Source: Corynebacterium silvaticum
Lineage (GTDB): Bacteria; Actinomycetota; Actinomycetes; Mycobacteriales; Mycobacteriaceae
Assembly: GCF_004382825.2 (NCBI RefSeq)
Contig: NZ_SDQO02000003.1
Span: 124,001-188,000 of the forward strand
Direction: 5' to 3'
DNA: 64,000 nt
Below the pieces are notes generated by a model. The model searched no databases. It was not told where the DNA came from and saw only the letters and a program-made list of their open reading frames with translations. Of the stretch, positions 29,601 to 39,545 are shown piece after piece. Both the position numbers and the translations under genes were made by a program. Position 1 is the first letter of the stretch. Each line of letters begins with the position of its first letter.

Positions 29601-32459
29601 GTGCTCGTATTGCTGTTAGCTCTCGCGGTGACTGCCACCGTCGCCCCAATTGCAGTTAAGACTTGCGGAAGACCGGCGTTCGGTCTTCTTTCCATTACGC
29701 CCTTCGCCGGGTTTGTGTGGATTCTTGGCAAGTTGGTCAACGGTGATTTTTCTTCGGGCAAAGCCCTCACCGCGCATTACGGGTGGATGAGCAGCGCGCA
29801 TTTAGATCTGACATTCCGGCTCGATTCGCTTTCCGCACTGTTTAGCTTGGTCATCTTGGGCATCGGTGGCTTGGTCTTGCTGTATTGCTGGAATTACTTT
29901 GATTCCGTTCCTCGCCGGTTACGGCCCTTTGCGGGGCAGCTATCTGGCTTTGCGATGGCCATGTACGGGCTCGTGATCTCCGATAACATGCTGCTGCTCT
30001 ATGTTTTCTGGGAGATTACCTCGGTGCTCAGCTTCTTGTTGGTGGGCTACTACGGCGAGCGAGCGTCGTCACGCCATGCTGCGATACAGGCGCTGATGAT
30101 CACCACTTTGGGCGGATTGTCAATGCTCGTGGGCATTATCTTGCTGGGTCGGCAGACGGGCATATGGGAGTTGTCCGGCCTTGCCAACGCCAGTTTGGAG
30201 GGAACCCATCATATTTCTTATGCCGTAGTGCTCATCCTGGCAGGCGCGTTATCCAAGTCAGCCATCGCCCCAACGCACTTTTGGTTGCCTGGGGCGATGG
30301 CTGCGCCGACCCCGGTGTCTGCCTATCTGCATTCTGCGGCGATGGTCAAAGCGGGAATTTATCTTGTTGCTCGGTTGGCTCCTGACTTTGCGTTCTCGCG
30401 TGTCTGGTATTTGGTGGTGATCGCTCTAGGGATTTTCACTATGCTTTTGGGCGGCTGGATGTCCTTACGGCAAACAGATCTTAAGTTGATTTTGGCGTAT
30501 GGCACCGTCAGTCAGCTGGGCTTTATCACTGTGCTCGTGGGGATTGGTTCGCATGCGGCTATGGTGGCGGGCCTTGCGTTAACGTTTGCGCACTCCATGT
30601 TTAAAGCGACGCTTTTTATGGTCGTAGGGGCGATTGACCATACGACGGGGACCCGAGATATACGCAAGCTCTACGGGTTGGGGCGCAAGCAACCGATCTT
30701 GATGGGCGTCGCCACGCTCGCTGCTGCGTCGATGGCGGGCATTCCTCCGTTGTTTGGTTTTGTGGCTAAAGAGGCGGCCCTTGAGGCTGTGCTGCATGAG
30801 CATGCTCTTGTGGGGTTGCCAGGGCAGGTAACGCTCGTGGGGATAGTGGCAGGTTCGATTCTCACTATGGCGTACAGCCTGCGGTTTCTCTTCGGGGCGT
30901 TCTCCACTAAGGGCGGTCAGGTCTCCGAACCTGTGCTCACGATGCACCCTATCGGCCCGCTGCTATGGATTCCCCCAACAATATTAATGGTGCTGACGGT
31001 ACTCACTGGAGCAAGCCCCCAGCTGTTGGGCACTCTTCTCAGCGCCCACACAACCTCGGTTTTCGGTGAGGAAGCACACCTGGCGCTGTGGCACGGGTTT
31101 AATCTTCCGCTCGCGTTGAGCGCCGCAATCGTGGGAATCGGAGCGATTATGCACTGGCAGCGTGCGTCGATAGCCAAGTTGCATTTCACCGAGCCGGCCC
31201 TGGGCAACGCTAGCGCGGCATATGACCGCGTCTTGGATCTTCTCCGGACGTCCTCGCTGCGTTTAACTGCCTCCACCCAGCGAGGTTCGCTCGTTATTAA
31301 CTCGGGTTCTATCTTTGCGGTCCTTGTCCTTGTCCCGCTCATCGCGCTGCTGGGCGGGGAGCGTAGCGACGTCCACATGATCCTCTGGGATACGCCGCTA
31401 CAAGCGATCATCGCCGGAATCATGATCGTGATGGCTATTGGCGCAGCTGTCCAATCCAATCGGCTCTCTGCTCTGATTATGGTGGGGATGACTGGGTACG
31501 GCGCGGCCATGATTTTTGCGCTGCACGGCGCACCCGATCTTGCTCTTACTCAGATGCTGGTGGAAACCATCACGGTGGTGGTGTTCATGCTGGTTCTTCG
31601 CCGTTTCCCGGCGCGCACCCAGTGGCAGCCTTCCCATCGCGCTAATCGGCTACGCGCGTGGCTTGCTGCAGCAGTAGGTTTCACCGCCGTCATCCTCACT
31701 GTGTTTGCCATCAACGCTCGCACGGAAGCCCCCGTAAGCGCTGTTATCCCCGATTTGGCCAAGGACATCGGCCATGGGGCGAATGCCGTCAACGTGTTGC
31801 TGGTGGACATTCGTGCCTGGGATACCTTCGGCGAAAGTACTGTCCTTATCATCGCGGCGATTGGTGTTTCCTCCCTGATCTATCGCACCAAAAGCTTCCA
31901 GCGAGATTCGCGCCGTCCCACGTTGCATGATTCTGGCGGCTGGCTTTCCTCAGAGGCAGCGCGTAACCGCTCTTTGATGGTCGATGTGTCCACCCGACTG
32001 TTGTTCCCCATCATGATGGTGCTTTCCGTCTATTTCTTCTTCGCAGGCCATAATGCTCCTGGCGGCGGATTCGCGGGCGGGCTTGTCGCAGCCCTCGCGC
32101 TTGCTTTGCGTTACCTTGCGGGCGGCCGCGAGGAATTGGAGCAGACTTTCCCCATCGACCCTTCCCGCGTCTTGGGAGTCGGCGTGTTGCTTACCGCTGC
32201 TGCCGTTATCTGGCCAGTCTTCCTCGGCGCGCCACCGCTGACGTCCTATGCGTGGGATCTGCATATTCCAGGCATCGGGGACATACATGTGGTCAGCGCT
32301 TTGCTTTTCGACACCGGCGTCTACCTAATAGTTATCGGATTGGTGTTGCACATCCTCACATCTTTGGGCAGCCAACTCGATCTGGATGAGGAATTGCGTA
32401 AACAGCGCGCACGGGAACGAGTGAAAAAGCTCAAGGCTCGCGTAGGAAAGGAGAAGTAA
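29601..32459 (+). CDS. mnhA: Na+/H+ antiporter subunit A (fused MrpA-MrpB)
   Basis: This is the largest subunit of the Mrp cation/proton antiporter (952 aa). The first about 500 residues are the complex-I-like proton channel domain (SKSAIAPTHFWLPGAMAAPT with Lys/His, HSMFKATLFMVVGAIDH). The C-terminal region from about 780 (FFFAGHNAPGGGFAGGL) is the MrpB domain, fused as in other actinobacteria. The start is GTG at 29601 with AAAGGA about 11 bases upstream. It leads the six-gene operon A(B)-C-D-E-F-G and ends directly at the mnhC start. Confidence 0.93.
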   Translation: MLVLLLALAVTATVAPIAVKTCGRPAFGLLSITPFAGFVWILGKLVNGDFSSGKALTAHYGWMSSAHLDLTFRLDSLSALFSLVILGIGGLVLLYCWNYFDSVPRRLRPFAGQLSGFAMAMYGLVISDNMLLLYVFWEITSVLSFLLVGYYGERASSRHAAIQALMITTLGGLSMLVGIILLGRQTGIWELSGLANASLEGTHHISYAVVLILAGALSKSAIAPTHFWLPGAMAAPTPVSAYLHSAAMVKAGIYLVARLAPDFAFSRVWYLVVIALGIFTMLLGGWMSLRQTDLKLILAYGTVSQLGFITVLVGIGSHAAMVAGLALTFAHSMFKATLFMVVGAIDHTTGTRDIRKLYGLGRKQPILMGVATLAAASMAGIPPLFGFVAKEAALEAVLHEHALVGLPGQVTLVGIVAGSILTMAYSLRFLFGAFSTKGGQVSEPVLTMHPIGPLLWIPPTILMVLTVLTGASPQLLGTLLSAHTTSVFGEEAHLALWHGFNLPLALSAAIVGIGAIMHWQRASIAKLHFTEPALGNASAAYDRVLDLLRTSSLRLTASTQRGSLVINSGSIFAVLVLVPLIALLGGERSDVHMILWDTPLQAIIAGIMIVMAIGAAVQSNRLSALIMVGMTGYGAAMIFALHGAPDLALTQMLVETITVVVFMLVLRRFPARTQWQPSHRANRLRAWLAAAVGFTAVILTVFAINARTEAPVSAVIPDLAKDIGHGANAVNVLLVDIRAWDTFGESTVLIIAAIGVSSLIYRTKSFQRDSRRPTLHDSGGWLSSEAARNRSLMVDVSTRLLFPIMMVLSVYFFFAGHNAPGGGFAGGLVAALALALRYLAGGREELEQTFPIDPSRVLGVGVLLTAAAVIWPVFLGAPPLTSYAWDLHIPGIGDIHVVSALLFDTGVYLIVIGLVLHILTSLGSQLDLDEELRKQRARERVKKLKARVGKEK

Positions 32460-32954
32460 ATGCTGGTCAATCTCTCATTACTCCTTGCCGCAGGCGTGCT
32501 TGTGTCAGCCGGTGCGTATCTGGTGTTGGACAGGGCTATGACCAAGATGATGATGGGGCTGTTGCTTATGGGCAACGGCGTTAACATCCTCGTGCTCATG
32601 GCTGGTGGCGCGCCGGGTTCGCCGCCGATCAAGGGACGAGAATCTGTCCTCTATGGTGATACGGTCGCGGATCCGTTGGCCCAGGCCATGATTCTTACAG
32701 CAATCGTGATCTCCATGGCGCTTACTGCGTTCATCCTTACGCTTGCGTATCGGCAGTATCGTTACCGTACTCAGGACGTGGTGGAAGACGACGTGGAGGA
32801 TGCAGCAGTGGCGGCTCGTCCACCGCTTCCTTCAGCGGCACCCGACCATGATCTTTCCGACGACCCCGCGACCGGGCGCATCACCAAGCTTGGCGACGAA
32901 TTCGGCCCCCGTTGTTTCGAGGCACCATTGACCGATTCCCAGGAGGACCAGTGA
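32460..32954 (+). CDS. mnhC: Na+/H+ antiporter subunit C
   Basis: This is a NuoK-like subunit of the Mrp complex (164 aa). It has three membrane helices; the middle one contains KMMMGLLLMGNGVNILVLM and is followed by DPLAQAMILTAIVISMALTA, both characteristic of MrpC. An unusually acidic, Pro-rich cytoplasmic tail of about 60 residues extends beyond the NuoK core. AGGAG stands a few bases before the ATG, and the stop overlaps the mnhD GTG. Confidence 0.92.
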   Translation: MLVNLSLLLAAGVLVSAGAYLVLDRAMTKMMMGLLLMGNGVNILVLMAGGAPGSPPIKGRESVLYGDTVADPLAQAMILTAIVISMALTAFILTLAYRQYRYRTQDVVEDDVEDAAVAARPPLPSAAPDHDLSDDPATGRITKLGDEFGPRCFEAPLTDSQEDQ

Positions 32955-34621
32955 TTCCTTTCCAAAGCCTCCTTGACGCGATGCCAGTTCTTCTCCCGCT
33001 TCCCATCGTGATTCCTGCTGTGGGTGCAGGCATAGCATTAGCAGCAGCGAAGCATCTGCGTGTCCAGCGTATAGTCGCGGCTCTTACCCTCTTTGCACTC
33101 ATCTCTTTGGCTGTCACCATGCTGTTTGTGGTGGACCAGGAAGGGATTCAGACCATTCAGATCGGTGGTTGGGATGGGCCCGTGGGCATTACCCTCGTGG
33201 CGGATCGTCTTTCTACCCTGATGCTGATGGTTTCTTCCATCGTGTTGTTCTGCGTGATGTGGTACGCGATTGGCCAGGGAGTTCGCGACGGGGAGGAAGA
33301 CGAGCCAGTGGCGGTCTTCTTGCCCACGTATCTTCTGCTCAGCATGGGCGTAAACATGTCGTTTCTCGCCGGAGACCTCTTTAACCTCTACGTCGGCTTC
33401 GAGGTCTTCCTCGTCGCGTCTTATGTGCTTCTGACCTTGGGGGCTTCTCCTGCACGCGTGCGCGCAGGCGTGGGTTATGTCATGGTCTCCATGCTGAGTT
33501 CGCTTGTGTTCCTTATCGGGCTTGCGTTGGTGTATGCGTCCGTCGGCACGCTTAATATGGCGCATATTTCGGAGCGCATGGAGTCGGTGCCCAGCGGCAC
33601 CCAAACCGCGATCTTTGCGGTGCTCCTCATCGCCTTTGGCATCAAGGCCGCAGTATTCCCGCTTGATTCTTGGTTGCCGGACTCCTATCCCACCGCGCCC
33701 TCGCTGGTCACGGCCGTCTTCGCGGGTCTGCTTACCAAGGTCGGCGTGTATTCGATCATCCGAATGCGTTCTGCGGTTTTCACGTCGGGGTCTTTGGATA
33801 CGTTATTGATGTGGGTCGGGTTGGCCACCATGCTGGTGGGCATCTTGGGCGCGATGGCGCAGAATGACATCAAACGACTCCTCAGTTTCACCCTGGTCAG
33901 CCATATCGGCTACATGATCATGGGCGTGGGATTAGGAACAGAGCAGGGCCTTTCTGGGGCAATCTTCTATGCTGTGCACCATATTTTGGTTCAGACCGCA
34001 CTCTTCTTGGTGGTCGGACTAATCGAGCGCCAAGCCGGTTCCTCCTCATTGCGCCAACTGGGCTCCCTGGCCAAAGCCACGCCCATCCTTGCCGTCCTCT
34101 ACATCATCCCGGCACTCAACCTGGGCGGAATACCACCTTTTTCCGGATTCCTGGGCAAGGTAATCCTCGTGGAGGCAGGCGCTAACGAGGGCGGCCCACT
34201 CCCCTGGCTGCTCATCGGCGGCGCAATTGTGACCAGCCTGCTCACCCTTTACACCATGGTTTTGGTGTGGTCTAAAGCGTTCTGGCGCGATCGCAAAGAT
34301 GCACCCGACGGGGGAACTGCCTATGCCCGACCGGCTTTGCTCTCTGATGTCACAGACAAGATCGATTTTTCTGAGCGAAACGACGTCGGCCGGATTCCAG
34401 CAGGAATGCTCATGTCCACTGCCACGTTGGTGTCTGTGTCCCTGGGACTGAGCCTCGTCGCCGGCCCGGTGAGCAACGTGACCTCCCGTGCCGCTGAGTC
34501 TGCGCAAGATACCAGTATCTACCGCACAGCAGTGCTCGGTACCGCACGGAAAGAGCCGGGGAGAACCCTAGAGCAAGAGCGTCTCGACGAAGGCAAGGAC
34601 ACGAGAGGAGCACAACAATGA
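32951..34621 (+). CDS. mnhD: Na+/H+ antiporter subunit D
   Basis: This is the second complex-I-like channel subunit (556 aa, about 14 helices). Characteristic segments include LFNLYVGFEVFLVASYVLL, FGIKAAVFPLDSWLPDSYP with the conserved Lys, and HHILVQTALFLVVGLIE. I chose the GTG at 32951, which forms a GTGA overlap with the mnhC stop and has AGGAGGA just upstream. The C-terminal 50 residues are charged and cytoplasmic. The stop overlaps the mnhE ATG. Confidence 0.93.
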   Translation: MIPFQSLLDAMPVLLPLPIVIPAVGAGIALAAAKHLRVQRIVAALTLFALISLAVTMLFVVDQEGIQTIQIGGWDGPVGITLVADRLSTLMLMVSSIVLFCVMWYAIGQGVRDGEEDEPVAVFLPTYLLLSMGVNMSFLAGDLFNLYVGFEVFLVASYVLLTLGASPARVRAGVGYVMVSMLSSLVFLIGLALVYASVGTLNMAHISERMESVPSGTQTAIFAVLLIAFGIKAAVFPLDSWLPDSYPTAPSLVTAVFAGLLTKVGVYSIIRMRSAVFTSGSLDTLLMWVGLATMLVGILGAMAQNDIKRLLSFTLVSHIGYMIMGVGLGTEQGLSGAIFYAVHHILVQTALFLVVGLIERQAGSSSLRQLGSLAKATPILAVLYIIPALNLGGIPPFSGFLGKVILVEAGANEGGPLPWLLIGGAIVTSLLTLYTMVLVWSKAFWRDRKDAPDGGTAYARPALLSDVTDKIDFSERNDVGRIPAGMLMSTATLVSVSLGLSLVAGPVSNVTSRAAESAQDTSIYRTAVLGTARKEPGRTLEQERLDEGKDTRGAQQ

Positions 34622-35133
34622 TCGCAGGCGCCCGACGTCGATTCCGGCCCCTCTTTGTCTTGGTAGCCACAGTGATGTGGGTGATGCTCATGGGAGAGCT
34701 ATCCGTGGGGAACCTCGTCGCAGGTCTCCTCGTGGGCCTCATCGTGAGTATCGCGTTGCCGCTTCCCTCGCTGCCCGTGGAGGGACTCACCATCAACATT
34801 CTTCCCTTTCTCGAACTTATTTCCCGCTGGACTTTATATCTGTTTAGCGGTTCCGTTCGCGTAGCCTGGCTTTCCATAAGGAGGGCCGAGCCGCCGAGGT
34901 CTGCGATTGTGACGGTTCCGATGCGCGTCGATAGTGAGCTCGTACTCAACCTTGCTACCACCCTGTATAACCTGCAACCGGGTGGAACAGTCACGGATAT
35001 TGATGTGGCAAACCGCCTCTGGACTGTTCATATCTTGGACGCAAGTTCTACGGACAAGGTCGATGCGGAAATCGCAGCCATCGAACAATACGAGCAGCGA
35101 CTCAAGCGGGCGTTTGAAAGGAACAACGCATGA
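34618..35133 (+). CDS. mnhE: Na+/H+ antiporter subunit E
   Basis: This small Mrp subunit (171 aa) has N-terminal helices (LFVLVATVMWVMLMGELSVGNLVAG...). A cytosolic domain contains the family stretch SELVLNLATTLYNLQPGGTV followed by LWTVHILDA. Its role in the complex is structural and for assembly. ATGA overlaps join it to mnhD before and mnhF after. Confidence 0.9.
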   Translation: MIAGARRRFRPLFVLVATVMWVMLMGELSVGNLVAGLLVGLIVSIALPLPSLPVEGLTINILPFLELISRWTLYLFSGSVRVAWLSIRRAEPPRSAIVTVPMRVDSELVLNLATTLYNLQPGGTVTDIDVANRLWTVHILDASSTDKVDAEIAAIEQYEQRLKRAFERNNA

Positions 35134-35402
35134 ACCAAGACGTCTACAACCTCGTGCTGTTCTTCGTAGCGTGCATTTTCGCCCTATCGTTCATCCTTAC
35201 GTCCTACCGGATCATCGCCGGCCCCAACTCCATTGACCGCCTGTTGGGTCTCGACGGCGTGGTCGCCATGCTGCAATGCGCGCTGGCTGCTTATATCTGC
35301 TGGAGCTTAGACACCACCGTGTCTAATGCGATGCTCGTGATCGCACTTTTGGGATTCATCTCCACGGTGGCTATCACTCGTTTTAGAAAGAAGGATGACT
35401 AA
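35130..35402 (+). CDS. mnhF: Na+/H+ antiporter subunit F
   Basis: MrpF (90 aa) has three membrane helices with the family motif YRIIAGPNSIDRLLGLD between the first two. The DR pair and the following LDTTVSNAMLVIALLGFIS are typical. The start overlaps the mnhE stop, and its TAA shares a base with the mnhG ATG (TAATG). Confidence 0.93.
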   Translation: MNQDVYNLVLFFVACIFALSFILTSYRIIAGPNSIDRLLGLDGVVAMLQCALAAYICWSLDTTVSNAMLVIALLGFISTVAITRFRKKDD

Positions 35403-35755
35403 TGCCGTCCCATATCGTCGCAGATGTCGCCTCCTTGGTGTTCCTTCTCGCGGGCGCTTTCTTTGTTCTCTCCGCATCCATCGGGCTCATCAGGTTCCGA
35501 TCCCCCCTGGCGCGGGTACACGCGATTACTAAACCGCAGGCTGTGGGCCTGATTCTTACCATCATTGGTGCGATTATTCGGGTGATGGGAACGGACTCTT
35601 CCACTGGTGACCTCGGCGTTCTGGTCCTTCTCGTGCTCTTTGCGCTCATTACGTCCCCGGTTACGGGACAAAGGGTGGGCCGCATTGCGCGCAGGGAAGG
35701 CCTTTACGACGACACCTGCACCGTACACCGTGATAAAGTTCGCGATGGAAAGTAG
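35402..35755 (+). CDS. mnhG: Na+/H+ antiporter subunit G
   Basis: MrpG (117 aa) has three membrane helices, the conserved GLIRFRSPLARVHAITKPQA after the first, and LFALITSPVTGQRVGRIAR at the end. It closes the Mrp operon; the GT87 gene starts 20 bp later and may be carried on the same transcript. Confidence 0.92.
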   Translation: MPSHIVADVASLVFLLAGAFFVLSASIGLIRFRSPLARVHAITKPQAVGLILTIIGAIIRVMGTDSSTGDLGVLVLLVLFALITSPVTGQRVGRIARREGLYDDTCTVHRDKVRDGK

Positions 35756-35775
35756 CCGCTGAGCAGGAGGACAGC

Positions 35776-37038
35776 ATGAAGGCACGCAACCTCAGAGGAG
35801 CCCCCACAATCCTTGTGATTTTGGCCTTCTTCATCCCCTGGGATCTGTTGCAAGAGGATTCAATCCTCAAAAAACACAAGCTCACCCAATGGATGCCTGT
35901 GGACCTGCACGTGTACACCCTTGCGGGGAGACACCTGCAATCCGGCGGGAAGCTCTACAGTGACTCTTTTGTATGGGATCTGCCGTTTACTTATCCACCA
36001 TTTTCCGGTGCCCTTTTTAAATACCTTGCGCTTTTTAGCGACGACTGGCTCACCGTAATCTGGCAAAGCGCCAATTTTCTGGCGCTCATCGGGGTGATTC
36101 TGCTTATCTTGGCTCGCGGCGAGCGCCGCGTCACCGTGACCACCGCATTCGTGGCTGTGGGATTGGCCGTCGCTTCGCTGGGGCTCGAGGCCATCCGCGG
36201 TGGCTTCTTCTACGGGCAGATCAACCTGATTCTGATGCTGCTCGTCGCGTTGGACTTCCTCCCTAATAACCGTCGCTTTGCCGGCATCGGAGTAGGACTA
36301 GCAGCAGGGCTAAAGCTGACTCCTGCGTTCTTTGGCTTTGTGTTCCTTCTAGAACGCCACTGGGGTGCTGTGTTTCTTTCTGCCGCGACGTTCGGGGCCA
36401 CCGTACTCGTCGGTCAGATCGTAGTCCCAGACGCCACTAAGTTCTGGGCCTCTGCCATCTCAGATTCTTCCCGCGTTGGAGTCCATACCAACGCTGGTGC
36501 CCAATCGCTGCGCTCCGTCATGGATCGTGTCCTTGGTATTCAGGGAGGACTGCTATGGATACTGGCAATTATCGTGGTGATTGCGCTGGCTGCCTACTCG
36601 ATCAGGCTGGCCATTAAGCGCGATAACATGCCCATGGCGATGGCGATGGGCGGCATCACGGCATGCCTGGTGTCCCCCTTTAGCTGGTACCACCACTGGG
36701 TCTGGATGGTTCCTGTTGTGGTCTGCATCTACCTCGCTGTTGATGATGCAATCAACGAGTTCAATGCCAAACGCTCACTAGGGTGGGCCGGATGGTTGCT
36801 CAACCAGGCCGGCGCACTCGTAGCTACTGGCATCGTCGTGCTGGTCACGGCCCCGCAGGTCAGCTCGATCATCTGGAGCGACATGGCGTTTTTCAAGCGT
36901 AACGAGCACCCCCAGGACCTGGGCAACCTACTCTTCTGCGGGGCGGGGATCCTGGTCATCGTGGGCTATGGAATCATAGCGTCCATCTCTGCGATGGTGG
37001 AATCCACAACCGATTCCCATGAGCCAGTAGCCTCATAG
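35776..37038 (+). CDS. GT87 family polyprenyl-phosphomannose-dependent mannosyltransferase
   Basis: This GT-C membrane glycosyltransferase (420 aa, about ten helices) belongs to the DUF2029/GT87 family, which uses lipid-linked mannose for PIM, lipomannan or lipoarabinomannan in mycolata. The first extracytoplasmic loop has the acidic [16 protein letters not shown]. Later family features are [19 protein letters not shown] and [22 protein letters not shown] precedes the ATG. The last 73 bp overlap the convergent ligase gene. Which mannose linkage is made is not evident. Confidence 0.82.
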   Translation: MKARNLRGAPTILVILAFFIPWDLLQEDSILKKHKLTQWMPVDLHVYTLAGRHLQSGGKLYSDSFVWDLPFTYPPFSGALFKYLALFSDDWLTVIWQSANFLALIGVILLILARGERRVTVTTAFVAVGLAVASLGLEAIRGGFFYGQINLILMLLVALDFLPNNRRFAGIGVGLAAGLKLTPAFFGFVFLLERHWGAVFLSAATFGATVLVGQIVVPDATKFWASAISDSSRVGVHTNAGAQSLRSVMDRVLGIQGGLLWILAIIVVIALAAYSIRLAIKRDNMPMAMAMGGITACLVSPFSWYHHWVWMVPVVVCIYLAVDDAINEFNAKRSLGWAGWLLNQAGALVATGIVVLVTAPQVSSIIWSDMAFFKRNEHPQDLGNLLFCGAGILVIVGYGIIASISAMVESTTDSHEPVAS

Positions 37039-38090
37039 ATCGCTCGCTGACGCTGATAGCCTGCGCCGCGATGACAAACGCTGAAAACGCGGTGCAGCTC
37101 TTTCTCACACCCTAGCTCTTGGGCTATGGGGGTGAGCACTCCAACCCACCGGCGCAGTTCATCGGTCACAAGCCGTTCCTCTGTGTCCCGTGACGTAATG
37201 ATGATCGCATCCATGCCGTAGCGGGCAGCGCGCCATTTGTTCTCCGCGATATGCCAATCCTGCAGAATTGGCAGTTCCTCTCCCCGGTCCAGCATCCGAT
37301 CAAAATAGACCACCAGGCAGTGGGTAAGGGCTACGGCGGCGGAAAGCTCGGTGAGGTTACTGGTGGCGTCGCAAATGCGCACTTCGATCGTGCCCCACTT
37401 GCCTGCCGGCCGGATGTCAAAGTGCATCGAGCCGGTGTGGTTGATCACCCCAGACTTACCCTGGTCTTCCATATAGGATTCCCATTCCGCCCAATCGCGG
37501 AATTGATAAGGCAGACCGGCGGTAGGAAGCTGCTGGTACAGCATCGTCCGATTAGAGGCATAGCCGGTGTCTAATCCGTCCCACCCGGGCGAAGAGGCCG
37601 TTAACGCCAGCAGATGCGGATACATGGTGAGCATTGCGTTGATGATCGGCCAGACACGATCTTTGCTCGATATACCCACATGCACATGGATACCCCAGAT
37701 CAGCATCTGGTTTCCCCAGTACTGGGTGCGCGCGATGATCTCGTTGTAGTGGCCTTTTTCGCTCACCGGCTGTTGACGGAAGTCGGAAAACGGATGTGAA
37801 CCGGAACCCCAGATTTTAAGGCCGAGTTCCTCCGCTACCTCGCGCACTGCCGAAAGCGCAACGCCCAATTCCTCCACGGCCTGCGGGGTGGTCTCGCACA
37901 CGGAGGTAACCAGCTCAACCGTGTTGGCCAAGAACTCCTTCGCCAGATGCACCTCGGGATATCTGGAAGCCACAAGGTCAATCACCTCGGCTGCGCGGGG
38001 AACCAGATCTCTCGTCTGCGGGTCAGCGAGGGCCACTTCCCATTCAACTCCTAGAGTCGGACGAGGTGAGGCATTGAAGTTTTCGGCCAT
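36966..38090 (-). CDS. YbdK-type carboxylate-amine/glutamate--cysteine ligase
   Basis: This is a 374-aa ATP-dependent ligase of the GCS2 family. The opening [12 protein letters not shown], then [11 protein letters not shown] near residue 130, [22 protein letters not shown] near 220 and a C-terminal arginine-rich region are family marks. E. coli YbdK has weak gamma-glutamylcysteine ligase activity; in a mycothiol-using actinobacterium the true substrate is unknown. A GTGG/AAAGG site stands before the ATG. Its 3' end lies 73 bp inside the convergent GT87 gene. Confidence 0.87.
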   Translation of the reverse strand: MAENFNASPRPTLGVEWEVALADPQTRDLVPRAAEVIDLVASRYPEVHLAKEFLANTVELVTSVCETTPQAVEELGVALSAVREVAEELGLKIWGSGSHPFSDFRQQPVSEKGHYNEIIARTQYWGNQMLIWGIHVHVGISSKDRVWPIINAMLTMYPHLLALTASSPGWDGLDTGYASNRTMLYQQLPTAGLPYQFRDWAEWESYMEDQGKSGVINHTGSMHFDIRPAGKWGTIEVRICDATSNLTELSAAVALTHCLVVYFDRMLDRGEELPILQDWHIAENKWRAARYGMDAIIITSRDTEERLVTDELRRWVGVLTPIAQELGCEKELHRVFSVCHRGAGYQRQRAIYEATGSWESVVDSTIAEMDAMIP

Positions 38091-38109
38091 GGTAGGCCAC
38101 CTTTCAAAG

Positions 38110-38658
38110 CTAGTTGACTTCCTCGGCCAGCACGAGGACCACAGTATTGGGATCCTCAGTTCCGCCAGGCAGATTCTCTGCCCGCGGCACTGCTACTCCG
38201 CCGACGCGTTCTGCTAGTTTACGCGCAGCATGCTCCGCAGCAGCATTTTCTGGGGTGAAGTAAACAGTATTTTGGGGCACCGCACCATCCGGGAAGTTAC
38301 CTACCTCGCCTAAATCCCACCCCTCGTGCTTCAGCTTGTCCGCTACCCCAGCAGCAAGACCCTGAATAGTGGAGTTGTTAAGAACGTGAACCTTCTTCAC
38401 TTCAGCATGTGGGGCCGGAGCCGCTGTTGTTTGTTGCACTGTCTGCGGTGGCTGTGCCGCTGTGGTGGTGGTTGGCTGTTGCGGCCGTGGCATCTGAGTC
38501 GTGGTGCTCTCAGCGGTGACGGTGGTGTCTGATGCCTTTTCGCGGGTCATCGAGTACACGCCCCACGCCGCGAGGAGCACAGCGACGGCAATAAGGATCA
38601 TGGCCATACCGCGCAGCGGAAGGCGTTGTTCGTTGTTTGGGGAGGGTTCTGTAGTCAC
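38110..38658 (-). CDS. LytR C-terminal domain protein
   Basis: This 182-aa membrane-anchored protein has one helix near residues 18-37 and a Thr/Gln/Pro-rich linker (about 45-85). A LytR_C domain follows, starting [20 protein letters not shown] and ending [11 protein letters not shown]. Such domains occur with cell-wall ligases of the LCP type and probably act outside the membrane. The start is GTG with a TAGAAT hexamer seven bases upstream, so the mRNA may be leaderless. Confidence 0.85.
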   Translation of the reverse strand: MTTEPSPNNEQRLPLRGMAMILIAVAVLLAAWGVYSMTREKASDTTVTAESTTTQMPRPQQPTTTTAAQPPQTVQQTTAAPAPHAEVKKVHVLNNSTIQGLAAGVADKLKHEGWDLGEVGNFPDGAVPQNTVYFTPENAAAEHAARKLAERVGGVAVPRAENLPGGTEDPNTVVLVLAEEVN

Positions 38659-38665
38659 CTGAGCT

Positions 38666-38671
38666 ATTCTA
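38666..38671 (-). promoter_or_regulatory. -10 of a leaderless LytR_C transcript
   Basis: TAGAAT on the minus strand ends seven bases before the GTG at 38658. It overlaps the stop codon of the DUF3263 gene. Confidence 0.45.
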
Positions 38672-38929
38672 TCGTTTTTGTGCTTGCGCCCGACGATCGG
38701 CTCTTTGATCCCGGATCCTGCGCAGACGCGCCGTGAGCACCGGATACTCGGACATCACTTCGGGAACATCAATGGCTCGGTTGAGGGATTGGAAGTATCT
38801 CACGGGAGATATTCCCAGTTCTTCCCGAATTGCCTCTTCCTTTGCCCCCAGGCTGCGAGGCGCGCGATCTTCAAAAGCTAACAATGCCAACTGTTTTTCC
38901 AGTCGAGTAAGGTTATTGGCATCAGACAT
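38669..38929 (-). CDS. DUF3263 family protein
   Basis: This is an 86-aa basic protein of the actinobacterial DUF3263 family. The body (LTRLEKQLALLAFEDRAP, then EEAIREELGISPVRYFQSLN) looks like a helix-turn-helix of the sigma-region-4 kind, followed by an Arg-rich tail. The ATG at 38929 is preceded by a TACAGT hexamer six bases upstream and no ribosome site. It is divergent from the deformylase gene. DNA binding is plausible but not shown. Confidence 0.85.
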   Translation of the reverse strand: MSDANNLTRLEKQLALLAFEDRAPRSLGAKEEAIREELGISPVRYFQSLNRAIDVPEVMSEYPVLTARLRRIRDQRADRRAQAQKR

Positions 38930-38932
38930 GCC

Positions 38933-38941
38933 TACACTGTA
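38933..38941. promoter_or_regulatory. Shared palindromic -10 for two divergent leaderless genes
   Basis: CCTACACTGTAGG contains TACACT (plus, 38933-38938, seven bases before the def ATG) and TACAGT (minus, 38941-38936, six bases before the DUF3263 ATG). The two start codons are only 16 bp apart. Confidence 0.6.
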
Positions 38942-38945
38942 GGGC

Positions 38946-39539
38946 ATGACAGTTCGACCCATCGTGATCCACGGCGATCCCGTTTTACATAATCCCACGG
39001 CCGAGGTCACCGAGCCGATTAGTTCCCCCGAGTTACAAGAGCTCATCGCAGACATGTACGAGACCATGGCGGTCGCCCATGGCGTCGGTTTAGCCGCGAA
39101 CCAAATCGGCGTGGGCAAGCGCCTTTTCGTCTTCGATTGCCCCGATGATGAGGGCCATATGCATCGCGGATGCGTGATCAATCCGGTTCTGGAAACCACG
39201 GAGATCCCGCAGACGATGCCTTCCGACGACGGCACCGACGATGAAGGCTGCCTCTCTGTCCCCGGCGAGGGCTTCCCCACAGGCCGCGCCACCTGGGCCA
39301 AGGTCACAGGACTGGACGAGCACGGCAACCCCGTGTCTTATGAGGGAACAGGCTTCCTTGCTCGATGCTTCCAGCACGAGGTCGGTCACCTAGACGGGTT
39401 CCTCTATACAGATACCCTGGTCGGTCGTTATAAGCGCCAGGCCAAGAAGGCCATTAAGCGCAATGGCTGGACGGAAGCTGGGCTTACCTGGATGCCGGGT
39501 GAAGATGAAGATCCCTTCGGCTGGGACACCGAGGAATAA
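38946..39539 (+). CDS. def: Peptide deformylase
   Basis: Deformylase removes the N-formyl group from nascent proteins. The 197-aa enzyme has motif 1 [10 protein letters not shown], motif 2 EGCLSVPGE with the metal Cys, and motif 3 QHEVGHLDG, where HEVGH replaces the common HELDH/HEMDH form but keeps both His and Glu. A short insertion (PSDDGTDD) precedes motif 2. The transcript appears leaderless. The acetyltransferase gene begins 6 bp after its stop. Confidence 0.95.
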   Translation: MTVRPIVIHGDPVLHNPTAEVTEPISSPELQELIADMYETMAVAHGVGLAANQIGVGKRLFVFDCPDDEGHMHRGCVINPVLETTEIPQTMPSDDGTDDEGCLSVPGEGFPTGRATWAKVTGLDEHGNPVSYEGTGFLARCFQHEVGHLDGFLYTDTLVGRYKRQAKKAIKRNGWTEAGLTWMPGEDEDPFGWDTEE

Positions 39540-39545
39540 GCCGGG

